Assembly: GCA_023481105.1 (NCBI GenBank)
Contig: JAMCWK010000026.1
Location: 7,400-71,399 of the forward strand
Direction: 5' to 3'
DNA length: 64,000 nucleotides
Source of the DNA: Acidobacteriota bacterium
Lineage (GTDB): Bacteria > Acidobacteriota > Terriglobia > Acidiferrales > UBA7541
Shown: positions 56,001 to 64,000 of the stretch, in pieces
Numbering within the stretch: position 1 is the first letter of the stretch
Layout: every line of letters begins with the position of its first letter
Notes under the pieces: model-generated
The model's input: only the letters and a program-made list of their open reading frames with translations
Databases searched by the model: none
What the model was told of the DNA's origin: nothing
Program-made: the position numbers and the translations under genes

Positions 56001-58049
56001 ATGGACACGAACTACTTTCTCGAAAACATCTGGCTGATTCCGATTTTCCCGCTGGCCAGCGCGGCGATCATGCTGCTGCTCGGCCGCAGATTGCCGGAAA
56101 AGGCAGTCAGTTTCCTGTGCGTCGGTAGTGTGTTTGTATCGTTCGTGTTTTCCGCTGGCGCCGTCTGGCAATTGACGCAGATGACCGGCGAGCGTGCCCA
56201 CCAGGTGGTGCTCTACGACTGGGTCCCGGCCGGCGCCTTCCACACGACGAATGGACTCTTGGCGAATTTCTCCGCCGAGCTGGGATTTCTCCTCGATCCG
56301 CTTTCCGCGGTGATGATTCTGGTGGTCACCGGCGTCGGTTTCCTCATTCACGTTTATTCCATCGGCTACATGGCCAAGGACCCCGGCTATTACCGCTTCT
56401 TCGGCTACCTGAACTTGTTCATGTTCTCCATGCTGATTCTCGTGCTGGGGAACAACATGCTGCTGATGTTCGTTGGCTGGGAAGGCGTAGGCTTGTGCAG
56501 CTACTTGCTCATCGGATACTACTTCCTGAAAAAGTCCGCGGCGGACGCGGGAAAGAAAGCATTCATTGTTAATCGCGTGGGGGATACAGGATTTTTGCTA
56601 GGTATCTTCCTCACCGCGGCCACGCTGGGCACCATCAAGTTCAGTGAGTTCGGCGCGGCGATATCCGATGGAAAATTTGAGCTCGGCGCGCCGGTGATGA
56701 CGGCAATTGCATTGCTGCTGTTCGTCGGCGCTACGGGCAAATCCGCGCAGATTCCGCTCTATGTCTGGCTGCCCGACGCGATGGAAGGCCCGACGCCAGT
56801 CAGCGCGCTGATTCACGCCGCGACGATGGTCACCGCCGGCGTGTACATGGTCACGCGCACCAACGCCATTTTCCAGCTTTCGCCCATCGCCATGGAAACC
56901 GTGGCCGTCGTCGGCGCGGTCACGGCCGTTTTCGCGGCTTCGATGGGCCTGGTACAAAACGACATCAAGCGCGTGCTGGCGTACTCCACCATCAGCCAGC
57001 TCGGCTACATGTTCCTGGCCTGCGGCGTGGGCGCATTCGTGGGCGGCATTTTTCACTTGATGACGCATGCGTTCTTCAAGGCGCTGCTCTTCCTTGGCTC
57101 TGGCAGCGTGATTCACGCGCTCTCCGGCGAGCAGGACATGCGCAAGATGGGCTCGCTTTGGACGAAAATCCCCACCACCGCAAAGACAATGTTCGTTGGC
57201 ACGCTGGCCATCGCCGGAATTCCTCCGCTGGCAGGTTTCTTCAGCAAGGACGAAATTCTTTGGAGAACCTTCGGGCACAGCCGCGCGCTGTGGCTCGTCG
57301 GGGCCATCACCGCGGGCATGACCGCGTTTTACATGTTCCGCCTGGTGAACATGACCTTCTTCGGCAAGTCGCGCGTGGACCACGATGTCGAACACCACAT
57401 CCACGAATCGCCGCGCTCGATGACTGGCGTGTTGGTCATTCTCGCGGTGCTTTCCGTGATTGGCGGATGGATCGGTATTCCCGCCGCTCTGGGCGGCAGC
57501 AATCAATTCGAGCATTTCCTAGAGCCGGTCATCGCCAAGCACGGTGGGGAAGTGGCAGAAGCAGCAGGCGCCGCGGCCCATCACGACCCCATGGAATACG
57601 GCTTGATGATTGTCTCCGTCGCGATTGCGCTCTTCGGAATTTGGCTCGCGCGGCTCATCTATCTCCAGCGCGAAGGGATGGCCGACCGCATGGCCGCGAG
57701 CTGGAGCCGCGTGCACAATCTGCTCTATCGCAAGTACTACATGGACGAAATCTACGACGCGCTTTTCGTGAACCGCACCAAGGACCTGGCCAGCACGCTG
57801 GGCGCGTTTGACCGCACGGTGATTGATGGCTTCGGCGTGGACGGCTCCGCGTGGCTCACGCGCTTTTTCTCGCGCGTCTCCATCTGGTGGGACACGTGGA
57901 TTGTGGACGGCCTGGTGAACCTCTCCGGCCGCACGATTTGGATTTTCAGTTTTCCGGTGCGCCTGGCGCAGAACGGTTTGGTGCAGAGCTACGCGCTGGT
58001 GATTGTGGTGGGAGTCTTGGTGATTTTCGGGTACTACCTGACGCGGTAA
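56001..58049 (+). CDS. nuoL: NADH-quinone oxidoreductase subunit L
   Basis: 682 aa; AKSAQIPLYVWLPDAMEGPTPVSALIHAATMVTAGVYMV (as GKSAQIPLYVW...) and LAYSTISQLGYMFLACG. Confidence 0.96.
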   Translation: MDTNYFLENIWLIPIFPLASAAIMLLLGRRLPEKAVSFLCVGSVFVSFVFSAGAVWQLTQMTGERAHQVVLYDWVPAGAFHTTNGLLANFSAELGFLLDPLSAVMILVVTGVGFLIHVYSIGYMAKDPGYYRFFGYLNLFMFSMLILVLGNNMLLMFVGWEGVGLCSYLLIGYYFLKKSAADAGKKAFIVNRVGDTGFLLGIFLTAATLGTIKFSEFGAAISDGKFELGAPVMTAIALLLFVGATGKSAQIPLYVWLPDAMEGPTPVSALIHAATMVTAGVYMVTRTNAIFQLSPIAMETVAVVGAVTAVFAASMGLVQNDIKRVLAYSTISQLGYMFLACGVGAFVGGIFHLMTHAFFKALLFLGSGSVIHALSGEQDMRKMGSLWTKIPTTAKTMFVGTLAIAGIPPLAGFFSKDEILWRTFGHSRALWLVGAITAGMTAFYMFRLVNMTFFGKSRVDHDVEHHIHESPRSMTGVLVILAVLSVIGGWIGIPAALGGSNQFEHFLEPVIAKHGGEVAEAAGAAAHHDPMEYGLMIVSVAIALFGIWLARLIYLQREGMADRMAASWSRVHNLLYRKYYMDEIYDALFVNRTKDLASTLGAFDRTVIDGFGVDGSAWLTRFFSRVSIWWDTWIVDGLVNLSGRTIWIFSFPVRLAQNGLVQSYALVIVVGVLVIFGYYLTR

Positions 58050-58062
58050 CTGTGAGGCGGAA

Positions 58063-59688
58063 GTGATTGAATTCTACAACGACCATATTCTCAGCGTGAT
58101 TTTGTTCACGCCGCTGGCCGGAGCGCTGTTGATGCTCTTTGTGCCGCGCGAATCCGAAAACGCCCATCGCTGGATCGGCAATATCTTCGGCTTCCTTGGG
58201 TTCGCCGTTTCCGTGCCGCTGGTGTGGCGCTTCGACGAAGTGGCGCACATCCCCGGCTTCTCCTTTGTCGAGGTCGCCCAGTGGATCCCCTCCCTCGGCG
58301 CGGATTATCGCCTGGGAATTGACGGCATCAGCTTCCTGCTGGTGATGCTGACCACGCTGCTCGGCGCTGTCGCCATCCTCTCCTCGTGGAGCGCTATCAA
58401 GACCCGCGTGAAGGAATACTACATTCTGCTGCTGCTCTTGCAGGTGGGCATGCTGGGTGTGTTCATGGCGCTCGACTTTTTCCTGTTTTATGTTTTCTGG
58501 GAAGTGATGCTGGTCCCCATGTACTTCCTCATCGGCGTGTGGGGCAGCGACCGCCGCCTCTATGCCGCCATCAAGTTTTTCCTGTACACGCTGGCCGGCT
58601 CGGTGCTGATGCTGCTGGCGATTCTGTCCATGTACTTCAATCACGCCGCCCTGCACAGCGGAGTCGGAAGTTGCGTCCTCAAGACGGCTCACGAGGCTTA
58701 CACATTCAATATCGAAGTTCTCCTCGCAGTTGCTCCGTCATTTGGCACGTCCCTCCAGCAATGGCTCTTTTGGGGACTCTTCTTCGCTTTTGCCATCAAA
58801 GTGCCGATGTTCCCCTTCCACACCTGGTTGCCCGACGCGCACACCGAAGCGCCAACGGCGGGTTCCGTCATTCTGGCCGGCGTCCTGCTGAAGATGGGCA
58901 CCTACGGCTTTTTGCGTTTTTCGGTTCCCATGTTTCCGAACGCGGTGACGAATCCGAAAATCATCGCCGCCGTGGTTACGCTCTCCCTGGTGGCCATCAT
59001 TTACGGCGCGCTGGTCTGCCTGATGCAGAAGGACATGAAAAAGCTGATTGCTTATTCCTCGGTCAGCCACATGGGCCTGGTGACGCTGGGCATTTTTGTG
59101 CTCACGCCGTCGGGCATCGCCGGCAGCGTGATTCAGCAAATTAACCACGGACTCTCCACCGGCATGCTCTTCTTGATTGTCGGCGTGCTCTACGAGCGGC
59201 GGCACACGCGCATGATTTCCGATTATGGCGGCATCTCCACGCCGATGCCCAATTTCGCTGCCGTGTACCTCATCGCCAGTCTAAGCTCGCTGGGCATGCC
59301 CGTGCTCAACGGCTTCATCGGCGAGTTCGTCATTCTGAAAGGCACTTTTGAGGTCAACAAAATGTGGGCTGCGTGGGGCGCGCTGGGCATCGTGCTGGGC
59401 GCTGCGTACCTGCTGTGGCTCTACCAGCGCGTGATGTACGGCCCCGTGAGCAATCCCGCCAACGAAAAGTTGCCGGACCTGAATTTCCGCGAGATGGTTT
59501 GCTTCGTGCCGCTCATCGCCATTTGCTTCTGGATTGGCGTCTATCCCAAGCCGTTCTTCCGCATGCTGGACGCTCCGGTGAAAAAGATCGTGATGCAAGT
59601 GAATCCGGAATACTACAACCGGCCGGTCGTCGCGCAGCCCCTGCTGCCGCCTCCGCCCGGTGAAGCCGCTCCGGCGGAAGGGAAGTAG
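58063..59688 (+). CDS. nuoM: NADH-quinone oxidoreductase subunit M
   Basis: 541 aa; KVPMFPFHTWLPDAHTEAPTAGSVILAGVLLKMGTYGFLRF; GTG start. Confidence 0.96.
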   Translation: MIEFYNDHILSVILFTPLAGALLMLFVPRESENAHRWIGNIFGFLGFAVSVPLVWRFDEVAHIPGFSFVEVAQWIPSLGADYRLGIDGISFLLVMLTTLLGAVAILSSWSAIKTRVKEYYILLLLLQVGMLGVFMALDFFLFYVFWEVMLVPMYFLIGVWGSDRRLYAAIKFFLYTLAGSVLMLLAILSMYFNHAALHSGVGSCVLKTAHEAYTFNIEVLLAVAPSFGTSLQQWLFWGLFFAFAIKVPMFPFHTWLPDAHTEAPTAGSVILAGVLLKMGTYGFLRFSVPMFPNAVTNPKIIAAVVTLSLVAIIYGALVCLMQKDMKKLIAYSSVSHMGLVTLGIFVLTPSGIAGSVIQQINHGLSTGMLFLIVGVLYERRHTRMISDYGGISTPMPNFAAVYLIASLSSLGMPVLNGFIGEFVILKGTFEVNKMWAAWGALGIVLGAAYLLWLYQRVMYGPVSNPANEKLPDLNFREMVCFVPLIAICFWIGVYPKPFFRMLDAPVKKIVMQVNPEYYNRPVVAQPLLPPPPGEAAPAEGK

Positions 59689-59696
59689 GCGCAACG

Positions 59697-61187
59697 ATGC
59701 CCACGTGGGCCCAATTCATGGACGCGCTGTGGCAGGGGCTGCCGCTAATTAAGCCGGAGCTGCAACTGACCCTGTGGGGCATCGGCATCCTGCTTACCGA
59801 TTTCTTTCTGGAGGAGCGCCACAAATACTGGAACGCCATTGTGGCCTTGATCGGAGTGGCCTTCAGCGCGGTTGAGCTTTGGGTTCTCCGGCTGGAGATG
59901 GTCAAGCAGCGCGCTCCGTACTTTTCCGGCTTCAACGATTCTGTCCGCGTGGACCCTTTCTTCATTTATTTCGGATTCATCTTTCTTGCCGCCACCGCGC
60001 TGGTGATTCTCATCTCCGTGCGCTATCTCGAAATCGAGCACGAGCACCGCGGCGAGTATTACGCCCTGATGCTGTTCGCCACAGTGGGCATGATGTTCAT
60101 GGCCTCCGGCTACGACCTCATCACGCTGTTCATTTCCCTCGAAACAATGGCGCTCAGCTTCTACATTCTCGTCGGATTTCTGCGCAAGGAGCGCCGCTCC
60201 AACGAAGGCGCGCTGAAATACCTTCTGCTCGGCGCGTTCAGCTCCGGCATTCTCGCCTACGGATTTTCGGTGCTTTACGGCTTGAGCGGCTCGACTAACC
60301 TCAGCGACATCGCCAACGCCCTGGCCCTGCGTCCGTTGAATGACATGCTGGTAGTGCTCGCGCTGGTCACTGTGAGCGCCGGGCTCTTCTTCAAAATCGC
60401 TGCAGTGCCGTTCCACATGTGGGCCCCGGACGTGTACGAGGGCGCGCCGACATCCATCACCGCCTACGTCAGCGTGGCCAGCAAGGCCGCAAGCTTCGCG
60501 ATGCTGATGCGACTCTTCCTGGTGCCTTTTTGGCCGGTGCGCGCAAACTGGGAAATGCTCTTTGCCGCCGTCGCGCTGGCCACTATGACTGTCGGCAACT
60601 TCGCCGCGCTTACACAAACCAACATCAAGCGCCTGCTGGCCTACTCATCCATCGCTCACGTCGGCTACATGCTGCTCGGCATGGTAGCCATGAACGAAAC
60701 CGGCATGAAAGGCATCGCATTTTATCTTTTCGCCTACGCCTTCATGACCATCGGCGCCTTTGCCGTCGTGATTCTGTTGCGGCGCAAGGGCCTCATCGGC
60801 GACGAACTGGAAGACATGAACGGCCTCATCCACCGCCACCCGGGCGCAGCCATCCTGATGCTGATTTTTCTGCTTTCGCTGGCCGGCATCCCGCCCACCG
60901 CGGGCTTCATGGGTAAGTGGCTGATCTTCTGGGCGCTCATCGAGACGAAGCACTATTACCTCGCCATTTTCGGCGCCCTCTACATTCTCCCGGCGGTGTA
61001 CTACTATCTGCGCATCGTGGTGCACATGTGGATGACCGACGTCACCGATCCCGAGCTGCCCACCATCTCCCCGGCGCAATGGGTGGCGTTGGCCGCGGCG
61101 GTGATTCTGGTGCTCGGTGCGGGACTCTACCCCGAGCCGTTCATCAAGCTGGCCACCTACTCCGTCATCCTTCCTCTCGCCCGTTGA
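59697..61187 (+). CDS. nuoN: NADH-quinone oxidoreductase subunit N (copy 1)
   Basis: AVPFHMWAPDVYEGAPTSITAYVSVASKAASFAMLMRLF; RLLAYSSIAHVGYMLLGM. Confidence 0.96.
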   Translation: MPTWAQFMDALWQGLPLIKPELQLTLWGIGILLTDFFLEERHKYWNAIVALIGVAFSAVELWVLRLEMVKQRAPYFSGFNDSVRVDPFFIYFGFIFLAATALVILISVRYLEIEHEHRGEYYALMLFATVGMMFMASGYDLITLFISLETMALSFYILVGFLRKERRSNEGALKYLLLGAFSSGILAYGFSVLYGLSGSTNLSDIANALALRPLNDMLVVLALVTVSAGLFFKIAAVPFHMWAPDVYEGAPTSITAYVSVASKAASFAMLMRLFLVPFWPVRANWEMLFAAVALATMTVGNFAALTQTNIKRLLAYSSIAHVGYMLLGMVAMNETGMKGIAFYLFAYAFMTIGAFAVVILLRRKGLIGDELEDMNGLIHRHPGAAILMLIFLLSLAGIPPTAGFMGKWLIFWALIETKHYYLAIFGALYILPAVYYYLRIVVHMWMTDVTDPELPTISPAQWVALAAAVILVLGAGLYPEPFIKLATYSVILPLAR

Positions 61188-61199
61188 GCCGGAGGCGCC

Positions 61200-61436
61200 A
61201 TGCCTTCTGACCCACCGTCCAAGGGCACAAGAACTCTTGTCCAAATCCTGGCGCTTGCGATGGAGCTGCCGGTTATTCCCGTGGCAGCCGTGTTGATCGG
61301 GGGCGGCCTGGGCTACCTGCTCGATAAGTGGCTGCACACCGGGCCATTCCTTACTCTCACGTTTGGCGTGCTGGGCTTCGCGGCTGGCATTCGCGAATTG
61401 GTGCGCCGTTTGAAAATCAACCATGACGACCAGTGA
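61200..61436 (+). CDS. AtpI/AtpZ-like ATP synthase accessory protein
   Basis: 78 aa, two TMs, AAVLIGGGLGYLLDKWLHTGPFLTLTFGVLGFAAGIREL; directly before atpB. Confidence 0.75.
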   Translation: MPSDPPSKGTRTLVQILALAMELPVIPVAAVLIGGGLGYLLDKWLHTGPFLTLTFGVLGFAAGIRELVRRLKINHDDQ

Positions 61437-61845
61437 GACCTCGGCCGGCCGCGATGAGTTGAAGCGCGTCGAATACCTGACGCTGGGTTTGGGCCTGGCC
61501 GCCTGCCCGATTGTGGTTGCGCGCTGGGGATGGTTTGCTGCGGCCGGATTTCTCACGGGCGTGCTTGTCTCGTGGATTAACTTTCGCTGGCTGAAGCAGG
61601 GCGTCCGTGTGCTGGCGCAATCCGCTACGGCTCAAGCCGGCGAAGAAAACATCAGAGTTCCGAAACGCGCGAGGGTGCGACTCGTTGCGCGGTTTGCTTT
61701 ATTGTTGGCTGTGCTGTGTGCTATTCTTTTCGGCTCGTGGTTGCCCGGCGGCGCGGTTCTTGCAGGCTTGTTTGCAGCGGTGGCCGCCGTTCTGGTGGAA
61801 ATGGTCTACCGCCTTTGCCGGGCGCTGCTGCAAAGTTTCGGTTAA
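61423..61845 (+). CDS. ATP synthase subunit I-like membrane protein
   Basis: 140 aa, about four TMs, overlaps the preceding gene and precedes atpB. Confidence 0.6.
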   Translation: MTTSETSAGRDELKRVEYLTLGLGLAACPIVVARWGWFAAAGFLTGVLVSWINFRWLKQGVRVLAQSATAQAGEENIRVPKRARVRLVARFALLLAVLCAILFGSWLPGGAVLAGLFAAVAAVLVEMVYRLCRALLQSFG

Positions 61846-61880
61846 TCCCCTAGCGTTTCATCACTTCGTGCGGGAGAGTT

Positions 61881-62696
61881 ATGGAAGAGCACCACGTCCT
61901 GGCCGTGACCAAACTGCTGAACTGGCTGCTGGGCAAGCCGGTTGCCGCCTTGCTCGCGGCGCTTCACATCCAGCCTGAAAATCCGCAATATCCGATCCCC
62001 AATCACGTGGCCATGGAAATAGTCGTTTTCGTGGTCGCCGCCGTATTTTTTCTTTGGCTGAAGCGGCGCATCTCCGTGGACCGCCCCGGCGGCACGCAGC
62101 AGTGCATCGAGTTGTTGCTGACGAACCCAATGAACCTTGGCGTGCGCGACCTGCTGGCAAGCAACCTGGAGCACGGTGCTGAAAAGTATGTGCCCATGCT
62201 AGGAAGCATCGGCATATTCGTCCTGATGTGCAATCTGATCAGCCTGGTCCCCGGCCTGGAATCTCCGACGGCGACCGTTTCGGTGCCCTTTGGTTGCGCC
62301 GTGGTTGTGTTTGGGTACTACAACTGGAGCGGCATCCGGCATCACGGGGTGTTGGGTTACGGGAAGCACTTTCTGGGGCCAAACCTGTACATGTCACCGC
62401 TCATGGTAGTCATCGAAGCAGTCAGCCATTCGGCGCGGTTGCTCTCTCTCACCGTTCGTCTCTGGGTGAACATGTTTGTGAGCGAGCTGCTCTACGGGAT
62501 TTTTCTCGGCCTGCTTTTGCAGCTCTCAATCTACCTGGGCCATCTGAATGTGCTGGGCTATGTGGCGTTTGTGCTGCCGCTGGCGTTTCCGCTAATTTTC
62601 ATCGTGCTGCACATTTTTGTGGGAATTCTCCAGGCATTTGTGTTCACGGTTTTGCCGGTCATCTATGTGGCCGGAGCAGTCAAAGAAGCACATTAA
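61881..62696 (+). CDS. atpB: F0F1 ATP synthase subunit a
   Basis: FVLMCNLISLVPGLESPTATVSV; SARLLSLTVRLWVNMFVSELL (essential Arg); GILQAFVFTVLPVIYV. Confidence 0.95.
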   Translation: MEEHHVLAVTKLLNWLLGKPVAALLAALHIQPENPQYPIPNHVAMEIVVFVVAAVFFLWLKRRISVDRPGGTQQCIELLLTNPMNLGVRDLLASNLEHGAEKYVPMLGSIGIFVLMCNLISLVPGLESPTATVSVPFGCAVVVFGYYNWSGIRHHGVLGYGKHFLGPNLYMSPLMVVIEAVSHSARLLSLTVRLWVNMFVSELLYGIFLGLLLQLSIYLGHLNVLGYVAFVLPLAFPLIFIVLHIFVGILQAFVFTVLPVIYVAGAVKEAH

Positions 62697-62788
62697 TCCG
62701 GCATCATGCCGCAAGTGTGATCCCGACTGTACGAGGGATGTCCGGGAGCCACCTCCTGGCGGTCAATTCATACAAAGGAGAAACAAAG

Positions 62789-63103
62789 ATGAAGAAGTTT
62801 GCGGTAGTAGCGTTGGCGATTCTGGCGGTTTCATTGCTGGCTCCTGCGGCGTTTGCGCAAGGCAGCGAACCCGCGCAGGCGGCCGGCACGAACTGGGTGG
62901 TGATCACAGCAGGCTTCAGCATGGCCATTGCTTCGGCGGCGTGCGGTTACGCCCAGGCGAAGGCCAGCGCAGCGGCTTCGGAGAGCATGGCGCGCAATCC
63001 GGGAGCTGCGGGCGTAATTCAGAACATGCTGATTCTCGCGCTTGTGCTGATTGAGTCCATGGCTCTCTACACGTTCGCAACCATGTTTATTCGCGTGAAG
63101 TAA
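62789..63103 (+). CDS. atpE: F0F1 ATP synthase subunit c with N-terminal signal-like extension
   Basis: MKKFAVVALAILAVSLLAPAAFAQ...ASAACGYAQAKASAAASESMARNPGAAGVIQNMLILALVLIESMALYTFATMFI; AAAGGAG RBS. Confidence 0.94.
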   Translation: MKKFAVVALAILAVSLLAPAAFAQGSEPAQAAGTNWVVITAGFSMAIASAACGYAQAKASAAASESMARNPGAAGVIQNMLILALVLIESMALYTFATMFIRVK

Positions 63104-63123
63104 AACCAATCCAAACATATTGG

Positions 63124-63160
63124 CGGCCCGGAGGTATCGCCTCCGGGCCGTTTTCTTTTT
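63124..63160 (+). terminator. strong Rho-independent terminator after atpE
   Basis: CGGCCCGGAGG-TATCG-CCTCCGGGCCG (11-bp stem) followed by TTTTCTTTTT. Confidence 0.92.
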
Positions 63161-63209
63161 GGCCTGGTTTTGCAGAGTCAGCCCCGCGCTTCGGGGCAAG
63201 CGTTTTCCT

Positions 63210-64000
63210 TCAGCGCAGCGCCGCCGCCGACCGCACCGCAAACGCCAGCAGCGGCCCGGGGGCAAAGAACAGCGTCAGAATGCCCACCGCGGTAATCAAC
63301 ATCACCGAAGCCACGCCGGGCGTGACCGGCACGGGCGTCCATTCCTGCTGCGCCTCGCGGAAGTACATCACCCAGATTACGCGCAAGTAGTAAAACGCGC
63401 CGACCACCGTCGTGACCGCCATAATCACTACGAGCCAGATCAGCCGTGCGTCCAGCGCTGCTTGGAAGATGTAAAGCTTGCCGAGGAATCCGGCGGTCAG
63501 CGGCAACCCCAGCAGCGAGAGCAGAAATAGCGAAAGGCACAACGCCGTCAACGGCTGCTTCGTGGAAAGTCCTGCGTAATCGTCAATCGCCAGCCGTTGT
63601 TCGCCGCTTCCGCCCAGGTGCGACACAATCGTGAACGCGCCCAGCTTCATCAACGCGTATGCCACCAAATAGAACAGCACGGCGGCGATTCCCGCGTCCG
63701 AATTTTCACCGGCTGCGCCTGCCGCCGCCACCGCCACAAGCAAATACCCCGCATGCGCGATCGAGGAGTAAGCCAGCATCCGTTTGATATTCGACTGCAC
63801 CACTGCGGCGAAGTTTCCCACCACCATGGTCAGCGCCGCAGAAGCCCAGACGATCCAGAACCACGTGCTGCTCGCGTCGCCAAACGCAGTAAACACGATG
63901 CGCAGCAGCACCGCAAACGCCGCCGCTTTCGGCCCCGACGCCAGCAGCGCGGTCACCGGTGTCGGCGCGCCTTCGTACACGTCCGGCGTCCAAATTTGAA
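63210..64000 (-). CDS. nuoN: NADH-quinone oxidoreductase subunit N (copy 2), 5' end outside window
   Basis: VYEGAPTPVTALLASGPKAAAFAVLLRI; SNIKRMLAYSSIAHAGYLLVA; TAGFLGKLYIFQAAL; open at the right edge. Confidence 0.93.
   Translation of the reverse strand, partial: QIWTPDVYEGAPTPVTALLASGPKAAAFAVLLRIVFTAFGDASSTWFWIVWASAALTMVVGNFAAVVQSNIKRMLAYSSIAHAGYLLVAVAAAGAAGENSDAGIAAVLFYLVAYALMKLGAFTIVSHLGGSGEQRLAIDDYAGLSTKQPLTALCLSLFLLSLLGLPLTAGFLGKLYIFQAALDARLIWLVVIMAVTTVVGAFYYLRVIWVMYFREAQQEWTPVPVTPGVASVMLITAVGILTLFFAPGPLLAFAVRSAAALR

Overview
GC-rich bacterial chromosomal window with tightly packed housekeeping genes. The gene content, including a VWFA-related protein, a TPR-tailed Ser/Thr kinase, TldD/TldE and DnaE2 with a Y-family polymerase, suggests Acidobacteriota; this is inference. 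Recognisable loci are: glycosyltransferase (partial)-glyA-rpiB; a REC/HATPase regulator and a large hybrid histidine kinase; proS; a class A PBP; nfeD/slipin/SPOR/lnt/prfB; metK-ahcY; tldD-tldE; a dinB-like/dnaE2 mutagenesis pair; a radical SAM gene, Ser/Thr kinase, small basic protein and SagB-type dehydrogenase; ksgA, glgA, trxA, purA; moeA/moaC/mogA; proC; nuoA, nuoCDHJKLMN, atpI-atpB-atpE; and a second, convergent nuoN at the right edge. I saw no tRNA, rRNA, CRISPR array or transposase. The most unusual signals are: (1) many short composite palindromes, at least six sites inside the intact dnaE2 frame plus more in the dinB 5' region, suggesting in-frame insertion of palindromic elements; (2) recurrent 7-8-nt imperfect tandem repeats in gene gaps and once inside dnaE2; (3) an exact 42-bp in-frame duplication inside a response-regulator receiver domain; (4) a nuo locus lacking every Fe-S/flavin subunit gene (B, E, F, G, I), with nuoA isolated by a terminator and a new promoter; (5) a prfB programmed +1 frameshift missed by the ORF track; (6) an ATP synthase c-subunit with Q and ES at the positions of Na+ ligands. 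All calls come from reading the sequence; no database search was run.
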